64,000 bases of DNA from contig NZ_CP108101.1 of NCBI RefSeq assembly GCF_036195325.1, positions 6,076,001-6,140,000 of the forward strand, read 5' to 3'. A program made the translations under genes and the position numbers. This stretch comes from Streptomyces sp. NBC_00234. GTDB taxonomy: Bacteria > Actinomycetota > Actinomycetes > Streptomycetales > Streptomycetaceae. Position 1 is the first letter of the stretch, and each line of letters opens with the position of its first letter. Shown here piece after piece: positions 1 through 6,825 of the stretch. Below the pieces are notes generated by a model, which was not told where the DNA came from, searched no databases, and worked only from the letters and a program-made list of their open reading frames with translations.

Positions 1-1
1 G

Positions 2-667
2 GACGTACGGGCGTCGAACGCCTCGGGGAACACGGCCGTCCCGTTGCTGGCCCTGGTGCTCGGCGGCGGTGAGGGCTCCACCGGCGGAACGGTTCTCTTC
101 GCCGTGGTCGCAGCCATCGCCTTCGCGACCATCCTGGCGGTCGTCGCCGGGATCACGCTGGCCTCGTCGGCGTCCGTGGCGCACGACCTCTACGCCTCGC
201 TCAGGCGTCCCGGCGCCCGGCAGCACAGCGAGGTCGCGGTCGCACGGGTCGCCGCCGCGGGGGTCGGGGTGGTCGCCATCGCGCTGGGGCTCCTCGCCCA
301 GGACCTGAACGTCGCGTTCCTGGTCGGACTCGCCTTCGCCGTGGCGGCTTCGGCCAATCTGCCGGCCCTGCTCTACTCGCTGTTCTGGCGGAACTTCACC
401 ACCCGCGGAGCCGTCTGGGCGGTCTACGGCGGGCTGATCCCCGCCATCCTGCTCGTCCTGCTCTCACCGGTCGTCTCGGGCAGCCCCGCCTCGCTGTTCC
501 CGGGCGTGGACTTCCAGCTCTTCCCCCTGGAGAATCCCGGACTCGTCTCCATTCCGCTGGGGTTCCTGGCCGGCTGGCTGGGCACGGTGACCTCGCCGGA
601 ACCGCCCGACGAGGCGAAGCACGCGGAGACCGAGGTCCGCTCGCTGACCGGGGCGGGAGCGGTGTGA
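2..667 (+). CDS. Sodium:solute (cation/acetate-type) symporter, C-terminal part
   Basis: The gene enters from the left edge already in frame, so only the last 221 residues are present. They show about five hydrophobic helices and, near the left edge, a stretch (SGNTAVPLLALVLGGGEG) followed by TILAVVAGITLASSASVAHDLY, which is typical of the sodium:solute symporter family (SSS) and especially the ActP-like acetate/monocarboxylate branch. The protein would sit in the plasma membrane and couple uptake of a small carboxylate to a cation. It ends 13 bp before the convergent response-regulator gene. Its neighbours, a CitA/CitB-like two-component system and two citrate synthase homologues, fit carboxylate uptake. 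The exact substrate cannot be read from this fragment. Confidence 0.85.
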   Translation, partial: DVRASNASGNTAVPLLALVLGGGEGSTGGTVLFAVVAAIAFATILAVVAGITLASSASVAHDLYASLRRPGARQHSEVAVARVAAAGVGVVAIALGLLAQDLNVAFLVGLAFAVAASANLPALLYSLFWRNFTTRGAVWAVYGGLIPAILLVLLSPVVSGSPASLFPGVDFQLFPLENPGLVSIPLGFLAGWLGTVTSPEPPDEAKHAETEVRSLTGAGAV

Positions 668-680
668 ACGAGAGGCCGGG

Positions 681-1358
681 TCAGCTGCCCGTGGCCCAGG
701 TGTAGCGGTGTTCCGGGCGGCCCGTCTCGCCGTACCGCAGGGACAGGCGGACCCGCCCGGTGCGCTCCAGCAGCTTCAGATAGCGCTGTGCGGTCTGCCT
801 GCTCATCCCGGCGCTCTCCGCGATCTCCTGCGCGGAGAGCGGCCGGTCGGCGGTGCGCAGCGCCTGCCGTACGAGTTCCGCGGTGGTCGGTGAATGTCCC
901 TTGGGGAGGTCGGGCTCGCCGACGGTCCACAGGGCGCCGAAAAGCCGGTCCACCTCGGCCTGTTCGGCCTCGCCGCCGCTTTCCAGCGTGTGGTGCAGGG
1001 CCGCGTACGCCTCCAGTTTGGTGCGCAGGCCCGCGTAGGTGAACGGCTTCACCAGGTACTGGAGCGCGCCGTGCCGCATGGCGGCCTGCACGGTGGCCAC
1101 ATCGCGGGCCGCGGTCACCATGATCACGTCCGTGTGGTGGCCGAGCGCGCGGAGTTCCCGGACCACGGAGAGGCCGTTGCGGTCGGGGAGGTAGTGGTCG
1201 AGCAGGACGAGGTCGACGGGCGTCTCCGCGAGCCTGGCGAGTGCCTCGGCCGCGGTGTGGGCCTGCGCGGCCACCCGGAAGCCGGGCACCTTGGAGACGT
1301 ACGCCGCGTTGATCTGCGCGACGCGGACGTCGTCGTCGACGATCAGCACCTCGATCAC
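681..1358 (-). CDS. CitB/DcuR-family response regulator
   Basis: 225 residues. The N-terminal receiver domain begins MIEVLIVDDDVRVAQ, with the acidic pocket, the phospho-acceptor Asp in LVLLDHYLPD and the conserved Lys in YLVKPFTY. The C-terminal part (about residues 155-220) carries a helix-turn-helix (LSAQEIAESAGMSRQTAQRYLKLLE) of the CitT/DcuR kind rather than an OmpR winged helix. The start is GTG and overlaps the kinase stop codon as GTGA, so the two genes are translationally coupled. Members of this family respond to external C4-dicarboxylates or citrate through their partner kinase. Here the likely target is the adjacent symporter, by context only. Confidence 0.92.
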   Translation of the reverse strand: MIEVLIVDDDVRVAQINAAYVSKVPGFRVAAQAHTAAEALARLAETPVDLVLLDHYLPDRNGLSVVRELRALGHHTDVIMVTAARDVATVQAAMRHGALQYLVKPFTYAGLRTKLEAYAALHHTLESGGEAEQAEVDRLFGALWTVGEPDLPKGHSPTTAELVRQALRTADRPLSAQEIAESAGMSRQTAQRYLKLLERTGRVRLSLRYGETGRPEHRYTWATGS

Positions 1359-3025
1359 GGGGCCTCTTCCGTCGCAGCGAGGGGGGTGACCGGAGCGTCC
1401 GGGGCCCCGGGCTCGTGCAGGGCCTCGGGGAGGACCACGGTGAACACCGCCCCGCCTTCCGCGGCCGTGGCGACGGCCGCGCTTCCGCCCTGGCGCTCCG
1501 CCAGCCGTCGTACCAGCGCGAGCCCGAGTCCGCGTTTTCCGTGCGCCGGGAGCTCCTTGGTGGACCAGCCCTCCGTGAAGATCGATTCACGCTGGTCTGC
1601 CGGTACGCCGGCGCCGCTGTCCCGCACCCGGAGAATCACCGTAGGCCCCTCCGCCCACAGCCCCACCTCGACGAGGGCGTCCGCCGACCCGGCCGCCGCG
1701 TCCAGCGCGTTGTCGACGAGGTTGCCGACGACCGTGACCAGGCCGCGCGGGTCCACGAGCCGGTCCGGGAGCAGGGTGCCGGGGGCCATGCGCAGCGAGA
1801 CCCCGCGTTCGGCGGACACCGTGGCCTTGCCGACCAGGAGTGCGGCCAGCAGCGGGTCGTGGACCCGCTCGGTGACCTGTTCCGCGGTCGCGCGGTGGAC
1901 GCCGACGACCTCGGTGACGAACTCCATCGCGTCGTCGTGCATCTCCAGCTCCAGCAGACCCAGGAGGGTGTGCAGCCGGTTGGCGTGCTCGTGGTCCTGG
2001 GCGCGGAGCGCGTCGATCAGACCGCGGGTGGAGTCGAGCTCGCGGCCCAGGTGTTCCAGTTCCGTGCGGTCGCGGAGGGTGGCCACGGCGCCGCCGTCGT
2101 CGGTCGGCATCCGGTTGGCCAGCAGGACCCGGTTGCCGCGGACGGTCAGCAGGTCGTCGCCGACCACCCGTCCGGCCAGCACGTCCGCCGTCCGGCCCTC
2201 GCCCAGTGCCTCGTCCAGCGGGCGGCCCGCGGCGTCCGGGCCGAGGCCGAGCAGGCGCTGGGCCTCGTCGTTCAGCAGCCGGATGCGTCCGGTCCTGTCG
2301 AGGGCGACGACGCCTTCGCGAATGCTGTGGAGCATCGCCTCGCGCTCGGTGAGCAGCGCCGAGATGTCGGAGAAGGCCAGGTCGTGGGTCTGCCGCTGGA
2401 GTCGGCGGGAGATCAGATACGCGGCGAGGGCACCGACGGCCAGCGCTCCGCCCGCATAGGCGAGCAGCCCGGGAATCGTCGCCAGCAGCCGGGCGCGGAC
2501 GCTGTCGTAGGCGATACCGACGGAGACCGCCCCCACGATCCGGTCGGACGCGTCGTGGAGCGGAACCTTGCCGCGGGCCGAGCGGCCGAGCGTACCGCTG
2601 TCGATCTCCATCACGTTCCGGCCCGCGAGTGCCTCGCTGGGGTCCGTGGACACGACCCTGCCGATCTGCCGGCTGTCCGTGTGCGACCAGCGCACCCCCC
2701 GCCGGTCCATCACCACGACGTACTCCGCGCCGGTGGCCTTCCTGATCCGTTCGGCCGCTGTCTGCACGGGGCCGCCCGGGGTCGGCTCCGTGGCCAGCAG
2801 GGACGTGGTGATCCCGGACTGGGCGGCGGTGCTCTGGGCTATGGCGAGGGCGCGGCGCATCGCCTGGTCGTCGAGCTGGGCGCTGAGGGGCGCCAGGAAG
2901 AGACCGGTGACCAGCACCGTGACTCCGGTGATGATGGTCAGCTGGATCAGGAGGACCTGGGAGAAGACCCGTTTCGGCCAGCCGAGCCGGCGGGGTCCCC
3001 GTGCGGCGTTCGGCGGGGCGTTCAC
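1355..3025 (-). CDS. CitA/DcuS-family sensor histidine kinase
   Basis: 556 residues starting at GTG. One N-terminal transmembrane segment (about 22-45) is followed by an extracytoplasmic PAS-like (PDC) sensor region up to a second membrane segment near residue 190. A cytoplasmic PAS domain comes next, then the family-specific phosphorylation box QDHEHANRLHTLLGLLE, and an HATPase_c domain with N box NLVDNALDA and G box KRGLGLALV. This architecture is that of CitA/DcuS kinases, which bind citrate or C4-dicarboxylates outside the membrane. It is co-transcribed with the response regulator downstream. An inverted repeat overlaps the start codon, and a small hairpin lies just upstream. Confidence 0.92.
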   Translation of the reverse strand: MNAPPNAARGPRRLGWPKRVFSQVLLIQLTIITGVTVLVTGLFLAPLSAQLDDQAMRRALAIAQSTAAQSGITTSLLATEPTPGGPVQTAAERIRKATGAEYVVVMDRRGVRWSHTDSRQIGRVVSTDPSEALAGRNVMEIDSGTLGRSARGKVPLHDASDRIVGAVSVGIAYDSVRARLLATIPGLLAYAGGALAVGALAAYLISRRLQRQTHDLAFSDISALLTEREAMLHSIREGVVALDRTGRIRLLNDEAQRLLGLGPDAAGRPLDEALGEGRTADVLAGRVVGDDLLTVRGNRVLLANRMPTDDGGAVATLRDRTELEHLGRELDSTRGLIDALRAQDHEHANRLHTLLGLLELEMHDDAMEFVTEVVGVHRATAEQVTERVHDPLLAALLVGKATVSAERGVSLRMAPGTLLPDRLVDPRGLVTVVGNLVDNALDAAAGSADALVEVGLWAEGPTVILRVRDSGAGVPADQRESIFTEGWSTKELPAHGKRGLGLALVRRLAERQGGSAAVATAAEGGAVFTVVLPEALHEPGAPDAPVTPLAATEEAP

Positions 3026-3057
3026 CGTACGAACGGTAAAGGGCCTCCCGGCCCTTT
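3024..3057 (-). promoter_or_regulatory. Inverted repeat over the kinase start plus 8-bp hairpin
   Basis: ACCGT-ACGA-ACGGT (3024-3037) overlaps the GTG start of the sensor kinase, and AAAGGGCC-tccc-GGCCCTTT (3038-3057) follows directly upstream. In minus-strand RNA the hairpin lies between the citrate synthase stop and the kinase start. It could attenuate read-through or sequester the weak ribosome site. Function is inferred from structure only. Confidence 0.35.
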
Positions 3058-3097
3058 CCGAAATCTCGCCTCTCCGGAATCCCGGCCGGTGGACCGG

Positions 3098-4387
3098 CTA
3101 CCCGGCGGGCAGGGGCCGCGGCGGGCGGGGGCCCTCGTACTGCCCGATGGGCCGCAGGCGCAGCGGACGCTCCGCGTACTCCTCCAGGGCGTGGGCGATC
3201 CAGCCCGCCGTGCGGGACACCGCGAACACCGTCTCGCCCGCTTCCGCGGGCATGCCGCGCGCGACCGAGAGGACCGCGAGCGCCAGGTCGATGTTGGCGT
3301 GCAGGGGGGTGTGGCGGGCGGTGGTGGCGACGACGTCGCGGGCCGCCGCCAGCACGGGGGCCGCTTGCGGCACCTCGGCGAGCAGGGCGAAGAGGGCCGT
3401 CGCCCTGGGGTCCTCGCCGGTGTAGAGACGGTGGCCCAGGCCCGGTACCGGGCGGCCGGTACGGAGATGGTCGGCGACCACGGGGGCCGCTCCGCCCCGG
3501 TCCACGACCTCGGCCAGCATGCGGTGGGCCAGGCCGCTCGCGGCGCCGTGCAGCGGTCCTTCCAGGACGCCGAGGCCCGCGGAGACCACCGCGTACGGAT
3601 GGGCGTGGGCGGAGGCGGCGACCCGGGCGGCCAGGGTCGAGGCCGCCAGGTCGTGGTCGGTCAGCAGGGCTAGGGCGGTGTCCAGGACGGTGAGCGAGGC
3701 GGCGTCGGCCGGCTGTGCGGTGAGCCTCGGCCACAGCTGACGGGCGATGCCCGCGCCGTTCCCGCTGTCTCCGTCGGCGGGGAGTTCCCGTCCTCCGGCC
3801 ATCGGCAGTGCGCCCACCAGGGTGGGGATCATGCCGCGCGCGCTGTTGAGGACGCCGCGTGAGCTGAGGTCGAAGCGCAGGGGGTCGGCGGCTGCCGCGG
3901 CGACGAGCGCGACCCGCAGGCGGTCCGTGGAGCCGCTGTGCGCGGGCAGCGCGTCGATGGCGCGCCGTGCTGCCGCGAGGGATTCCGGGGGCGCGGTGAA
4001 GCGGACGCCCGGCCGGATCTCGCCGGTCCAGACCCACTCGGCGACTTCCTCGTAGCTGTGGTGACGGGCCAGCTCCGTCGCGTCCACACCCCGGAAGTAG
4101 TACCGGTCGCGGTCGATGAACGTGATGCCGGTACGGAAGACGAGGTCGCCCTGGGCGGGTGCGGGGTCCCTCCGCCCCGTACGCCTGACCAGCGCCGCGA
4201 CCTCGGCGGCGTCGAACGTGCTGCCGCGTCCCCCGGGGGCGCGCCTGCTGCTCAGCTGGCCCCGGCTGACGTAGGCGTACACGGTTTCGGGCTTCACGCC
4301 CAGCAGCTCCGCCGTCTCCCGCGTCGTGAGCCGTGGGCCCTCCGCCGCGTCTCCCGTGCCGGAGTGCTGCGCTGCTTGATCCGTCAT
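3098..4387 (-). CDS. Citrate synthase homologue with N-terminal helix-turn-helix
   Basis: 429 residues from the ATG at 4387. An in-frame codon further upstream (4450) lies inside the intergenic palindromes and is not preferred. Residues about 19-72 form an excisionase/MerR-like DNA-binding domain (RLTTRETAELLGVKPETVYA). The rest is a citrate synthase fold with the catalytic residues in place: His280 (GPLHGAA), His319 (GLGHRLY) and Asp367 (NIDLALAV). Citrate synthases condense acetyl-CoA and oxaloacetate. Here the HTH suggests a second role as a regulator that could sense acyl-CoA or oxaloacetate. It is divergent from a second citrate synthase across 121 bp packed with inverted repeats. Whether it is enzyme, regulator or both is unknown. 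Confidence 0.88.
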   Translation of the reverse strand: MTDQAAQHSGTGDAAEGPRLTTRETAELLGVKPETVYAYVSRGQLSSRRAPGGRGSTFDAAEVAALVRRTGRRDPAPAQGDLVFRTGITFIDRDRYYFRGVDATELARHHSYEEVAEWVWTGEIRPGVRFTAPPESLAAARRAIDALPAHSGSTDRLRVALVAAAAADPLRFDLSSRGVLNSARGMIPTLVGALPMAGGRELPADGDSGNGAGIARQLWPRLTAQPADAASLTVLDTALALLTDHDLAASTLAARVAASAHAHPYAVVSAGLGVLEGPLHGAASGLAHRMLAEVVDRGGAAPVVADHLRTGRPVPGLGHRLYTGEDPRATALFALLAEVPQAAPVLAAARDVVATTARHTPLHANIDLALAVLSVARGMPAEAGETVFAVSRTAGWIAHALEEYAERPLRLRPIGQYEGPRPPRPLPAG

Positions 4388-4415
4388 GGTGCCCACCGTA
4401 TCCATCGAGGCGTGC

Positions 4416-4470
4416 ATTGATTCAATCAATATTGACAGGATTCGAGTCAAGCATGGACAGTCGAATCAAT
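4416..4470. promoter_or_regulatory. Palindromic operator region between divergent citrate synthase genes
   Basis: This AT-rich island contains a perfect palindrome ATTGATT-C-AATCAAT (4416-4430). The half-site ATTGATTC recurs inverted as GAATCAAT at 4463-4470. ATTCGA (4440-4445) pairs with TCGAAT (4461-4466), and TTGAC (4432-4436) with GTCAA (4446-4450). TTGACA at 4432-4437 is a consensus -35 box on the plus strand, and TTGACT (4449-4444) could serve the minus strand. The obvious candidate binder is the HTH-bearing citrate synthase encoded next to it; this is inference. Confidence 0.6.
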
Positions 4471-4508
4471 ACATGGAATGCGCACGGATCACGGAAGAGG
4501 GCCCCGAC

Positions 4509-5672
4509 ATGTCTGCCACGACCACTGACACCGCACCGCTCGACGTACCCCGCGGCCTCGCGGGCGTCGTCGTCACCGATACCGCCCTCGGTGACGTCCG
4601 GGGGCGCGAGGGCTTCTACCACTACCGGCAGTACTCGGCGATCGAGCTGGCACAGAAGCGCAGCTTCGAGGACGTCTGGTACCTGATGTTCCACGGCGAG
4701 CTGCCCGGCCCGGCCGCCCGTGACGGCTTCACGGCCCGTACGGCGGCGCTGCGCCACCTGCCCGACGAGGTCACGCAGGCCCTGCCCGCCATCGCCCGCG
4801 CGGGCGCCGTGTCCGGCCCGCTCGCCGGGCTGCGCACGGCCCTCTCGCTGCTCGGAGCCTCAGCCGGATTCCGCCCGGTGTACGACCTCGACGCCGAGCG
4901 CCGCCGCGACGACGCCCTCGCGGCCTGCGCCGCCGTCCCGACCGTGCTCACCGCCCTGTACCGGCTCGGCCAGGGACTCGAACCGGTCGAGCCGCGCGAC
5001 GACCTGCCGTACGCCGCGAACTACCTGTACATGCTCACCGGCTCGGAGCCGGAGGCCGCCCGGGTCAGGGCCGTCGAGCAGTACCTCATCTCCACCATCG
5101 ACCACGGCTTCAACGCCTCGACGTTCACCGGCCGTGTCGTCGCCTCCACCGGCGCCGACGTGGCCGCCTGCCTCGTCGCCTCGGTCGGCGCGCTCTCCGG
5201 ACCGCTGCACGGCGGCGCCCCCAGCCGCGCCCTGGACACGCTGGACGCGATCGGTACCCCCGACCGCGTCGACGGCTGGATCCGGGAGCGGGTCCTCGCG
5301 GGCGAGCGGATCATGGGCTTCGGGCATCCCGTGTACCGCACGGAGGACCCGCGTTCCCGGATGCTGCGCTCCGTCGCCCGGAGCTTCGGCGGACCGCTCG
5401 TCGACTTCGCGGTCGAGGTCGAACGCCAGGTGGAGGCGATCCTCGCCGAACTCAAGCCGGGGCGCGAGCTGCACACCAACGTGGAGTTCTACGCGGGAGT
5501 CGTCATGGAGCTCTGCGGACTCCCGCGCGAGATGTTCACCCCCACCTTCTGCGCGGCGCGGGTGATCGGCTGGAGCGCCAATATCCTGGAGCAGGCGGAG
5601 GACTCGAAGATCATCCGCCCGGCGGCCCGCTACATCGGCACGCCGCCGCCCCAGCCGGTCCCGGCACCCTGA
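4509..5672 (+). CDS. Citrate synthase 2-like protein
   Basis: 387 residues from the ATG at 4509, chosen because GGAAGAGG lies at the right distance upstream; earlier in-frame starts run into the operator region. The citrate synthase fold covers the whole length. His234 (GPLHGGAPS) and His273 (MGFGHPVYR) match the two catalytic histidines, but the third catalytic residue, normally Asp, is Glu326 (NVEFYAGV). I recall the same Glu in some actinobacterial citrate synthase 2 proteins. The likely reaction is condensation of an acyl-CoA with oxaloacetate (citrate or methylcitrate synthase), with activity uncertain. It is followed after 22 bp by the CobW-type GTPase, probably in one operon. Confidence 0.9.
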   Translation: MSATTTDTAPLDVPRGLAGVVVTDTALGDVRGREGFYHYRQYSAIELAQKRSFEDVWYLMFHGELPGPAARDGFTARTAALRHLPDEVTQALPAIARAGAVSGPLAGLRTALSLLGASAGFRPVYDLDAERRRDDALAACAAVPTVLTALYRLGQGLEPVEPRDDLPYAANYLYMLTGSEPEAARVRAVEQYLISTIDHGFNASTFTGRVVASTGADVAACLVASVGALSGPLHGGAPSRALDTLDAIGTPDRVDGWIRERVLAGERIMGFGHPVYRTEDPRSRMLRSVARSFGGPLVDFAVEVERQVEAILAELKPGRELHTNVEFYAGVVMELCGLPREMFTPTFCAARVIGWSANILEQAEDSKIIRPAARYIGTPPPQPVPAP

Positions 5673-5694
5673 CCGACCACGAGAAAGGCCCTCG

Positions 5695-6801
5695 TTGACC
5701 CCGCCCCGCACCCCGCAGATCCCGGTCATCGTCCTGGCGGGCTTCCTGGGCTCCGGAAAGACGACACTGCTCAACCACCTCCTCCAGCACCGCGCGGGCA
5801 ACCGGATCGGTGTCGTCGTCAATGACTTCGGTGCCATCGAGATCGACGCCATGACCGTCGCGGGGCAGGTCGGCTCGACGGTCTCGCTGGGCAACGGCTG
5901 TCTGTGCTGCGCCGTCGACGCGAGCGAACTCGACACCTACCTGGACACCCTGGCCAGGCCCGCCGCCCGCCTCGATGTGATCGTCATCGAGGCGAGCGGT
6001 CTCGCCGAACCCCAGGAGCTCGTCCGCATGCTCCTGGCCAGCGACAACCCGCGCATCCGGTACGGGGGACTGGTCGAGGTCGTCGACGCGGCCGAATTCG
6101 ACCGCACCCGGGACCGCCATCCGGAGATCGACCGCCATCTCGCGGTCGCCGACCTCGTCGTGCTGAACAAGACGGACCGGGTGGGCGACGCGGAACACGC
6201 GAGGCTGCGCGAGGCCGTCGCCGCGGCGGGCAGCCGGGCGGCCGTCGTCTCCGCCGCGTACGGACGGATCGATCCCGGACTGCTCTTCGACCCCGTCCTG
6301 CGGCCCGACGAGGACGAGAAGGCCCGTCAGCTCACCTTCGAGGACCTGTTCCTGGAGGAGCGGGAGGCGCAGGCCGGGGAGGAGCACACGGGGCATCTCC
6401 ACACGGCGTACGAGAGCGTCTCCTTCACCGCCGACGTCCCTCTGGACCCCCGCCGTCTGATGAGCTTTCTCGATTCCAGGCCCGAGGGGCTCTACCGGAT
6501 CAAGGGCTTCGCCGATTTCGGCGCGGGGGACCCGGACAACCGGTACGCCCTGCACGCGGTCGGCCGCTTCCTGCGCTTCGTTCCGCAGCCGTGGGGGCGG
6601 GACGAGGGGCGGCTCAGCCAACTCGTGCTGATCGGTTCGGGTATCGACGCGGAGGCGCTGCACAAGGAACTCTCCGACTGCCGCGCGAGCGACGCGCCCG
6701 CAGCGGAGGGGGATGCCGCGCAGGACGCCACCCATGATCCGGAGCGGAGCATGTGGGGCGTCCTGCGGTACGTGCGACAGCCGGACGACGACACTCCCTA
6801 G
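5695..6801 (+). CDS. CobW/G3E-family GTPase (putative metal chaperone)
   Basis: 368 residues. The start is TTG, supported by GAGAAAGG six bases upstream. It has a P-loop GFLGSGKTTLLN, the family metal-binding CxCC motif in GNGCLCCAVD, a switch-region Glu (EASGLAEP), the guanine-specificity motif NKTD, and a C-terminal CobW_C domain around YRIKGFADFG. COG0523 members use GTP hydrolysis to deliver or insert metals, often zinc or cobalt, into client proteins. No zinc-uptake or cobalamin gene lies alongside and no Zur box is obvious, so the metal and client are unknown. It closely follows the citrate synthase-like gene in the same direction. Confidence 0.9.
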   Translation: MTPPRTPQIPVIVLAGFLGSGKTTLLNHLLQHRAGNRIGVVVNDFGAIEIDAMTVAGQVGSTVSLGNGCLCCAVDASELDTYLDTLARPAARLDVIVIEASGLAEPQELVRMLLASDNPRIRYGGLVEVVDAAEFDRTRDRHPEIDRHLAVADLVVLNKTDRVGDAEHARLREAVAAAGSRAAVVSAAYGRIDPGLLFDPVLRPDEDEKARQLTFEDLFLEEREAQAGEEHTGHLHTAYESVSFTADVPLDPRRLMSFLDSRPEGLYRIKGFADFGAGDPDNRYALHAVGRFLRFVPQPWGRDEGRLSQLVLIGSGIDAEALHKELSDCRASDAPAAEGDAAQDATHDPERSMWGVLRYVRQPDDDTP

Positions 6802-6825
6802 GACCTGCCGTCGTCCGGCCTCCGC

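Noticed and set aside
1415..3673. Long open frame on the plus strand opposite the kinase and citrate synthase genes
   Set aside because: It is antisense to two well-supported genes and its product is Arg/Gly-rich low-complexity, the usual shadow of high-GC third positions.
4386..4508. Upstream in-frame ATGs for the second citrate synthase (4386 and 4473)
   Set aside because: They translate the palindromic operator region and lack a ribosome site, whereas the ATG at 4509 has GGAAGAGG.
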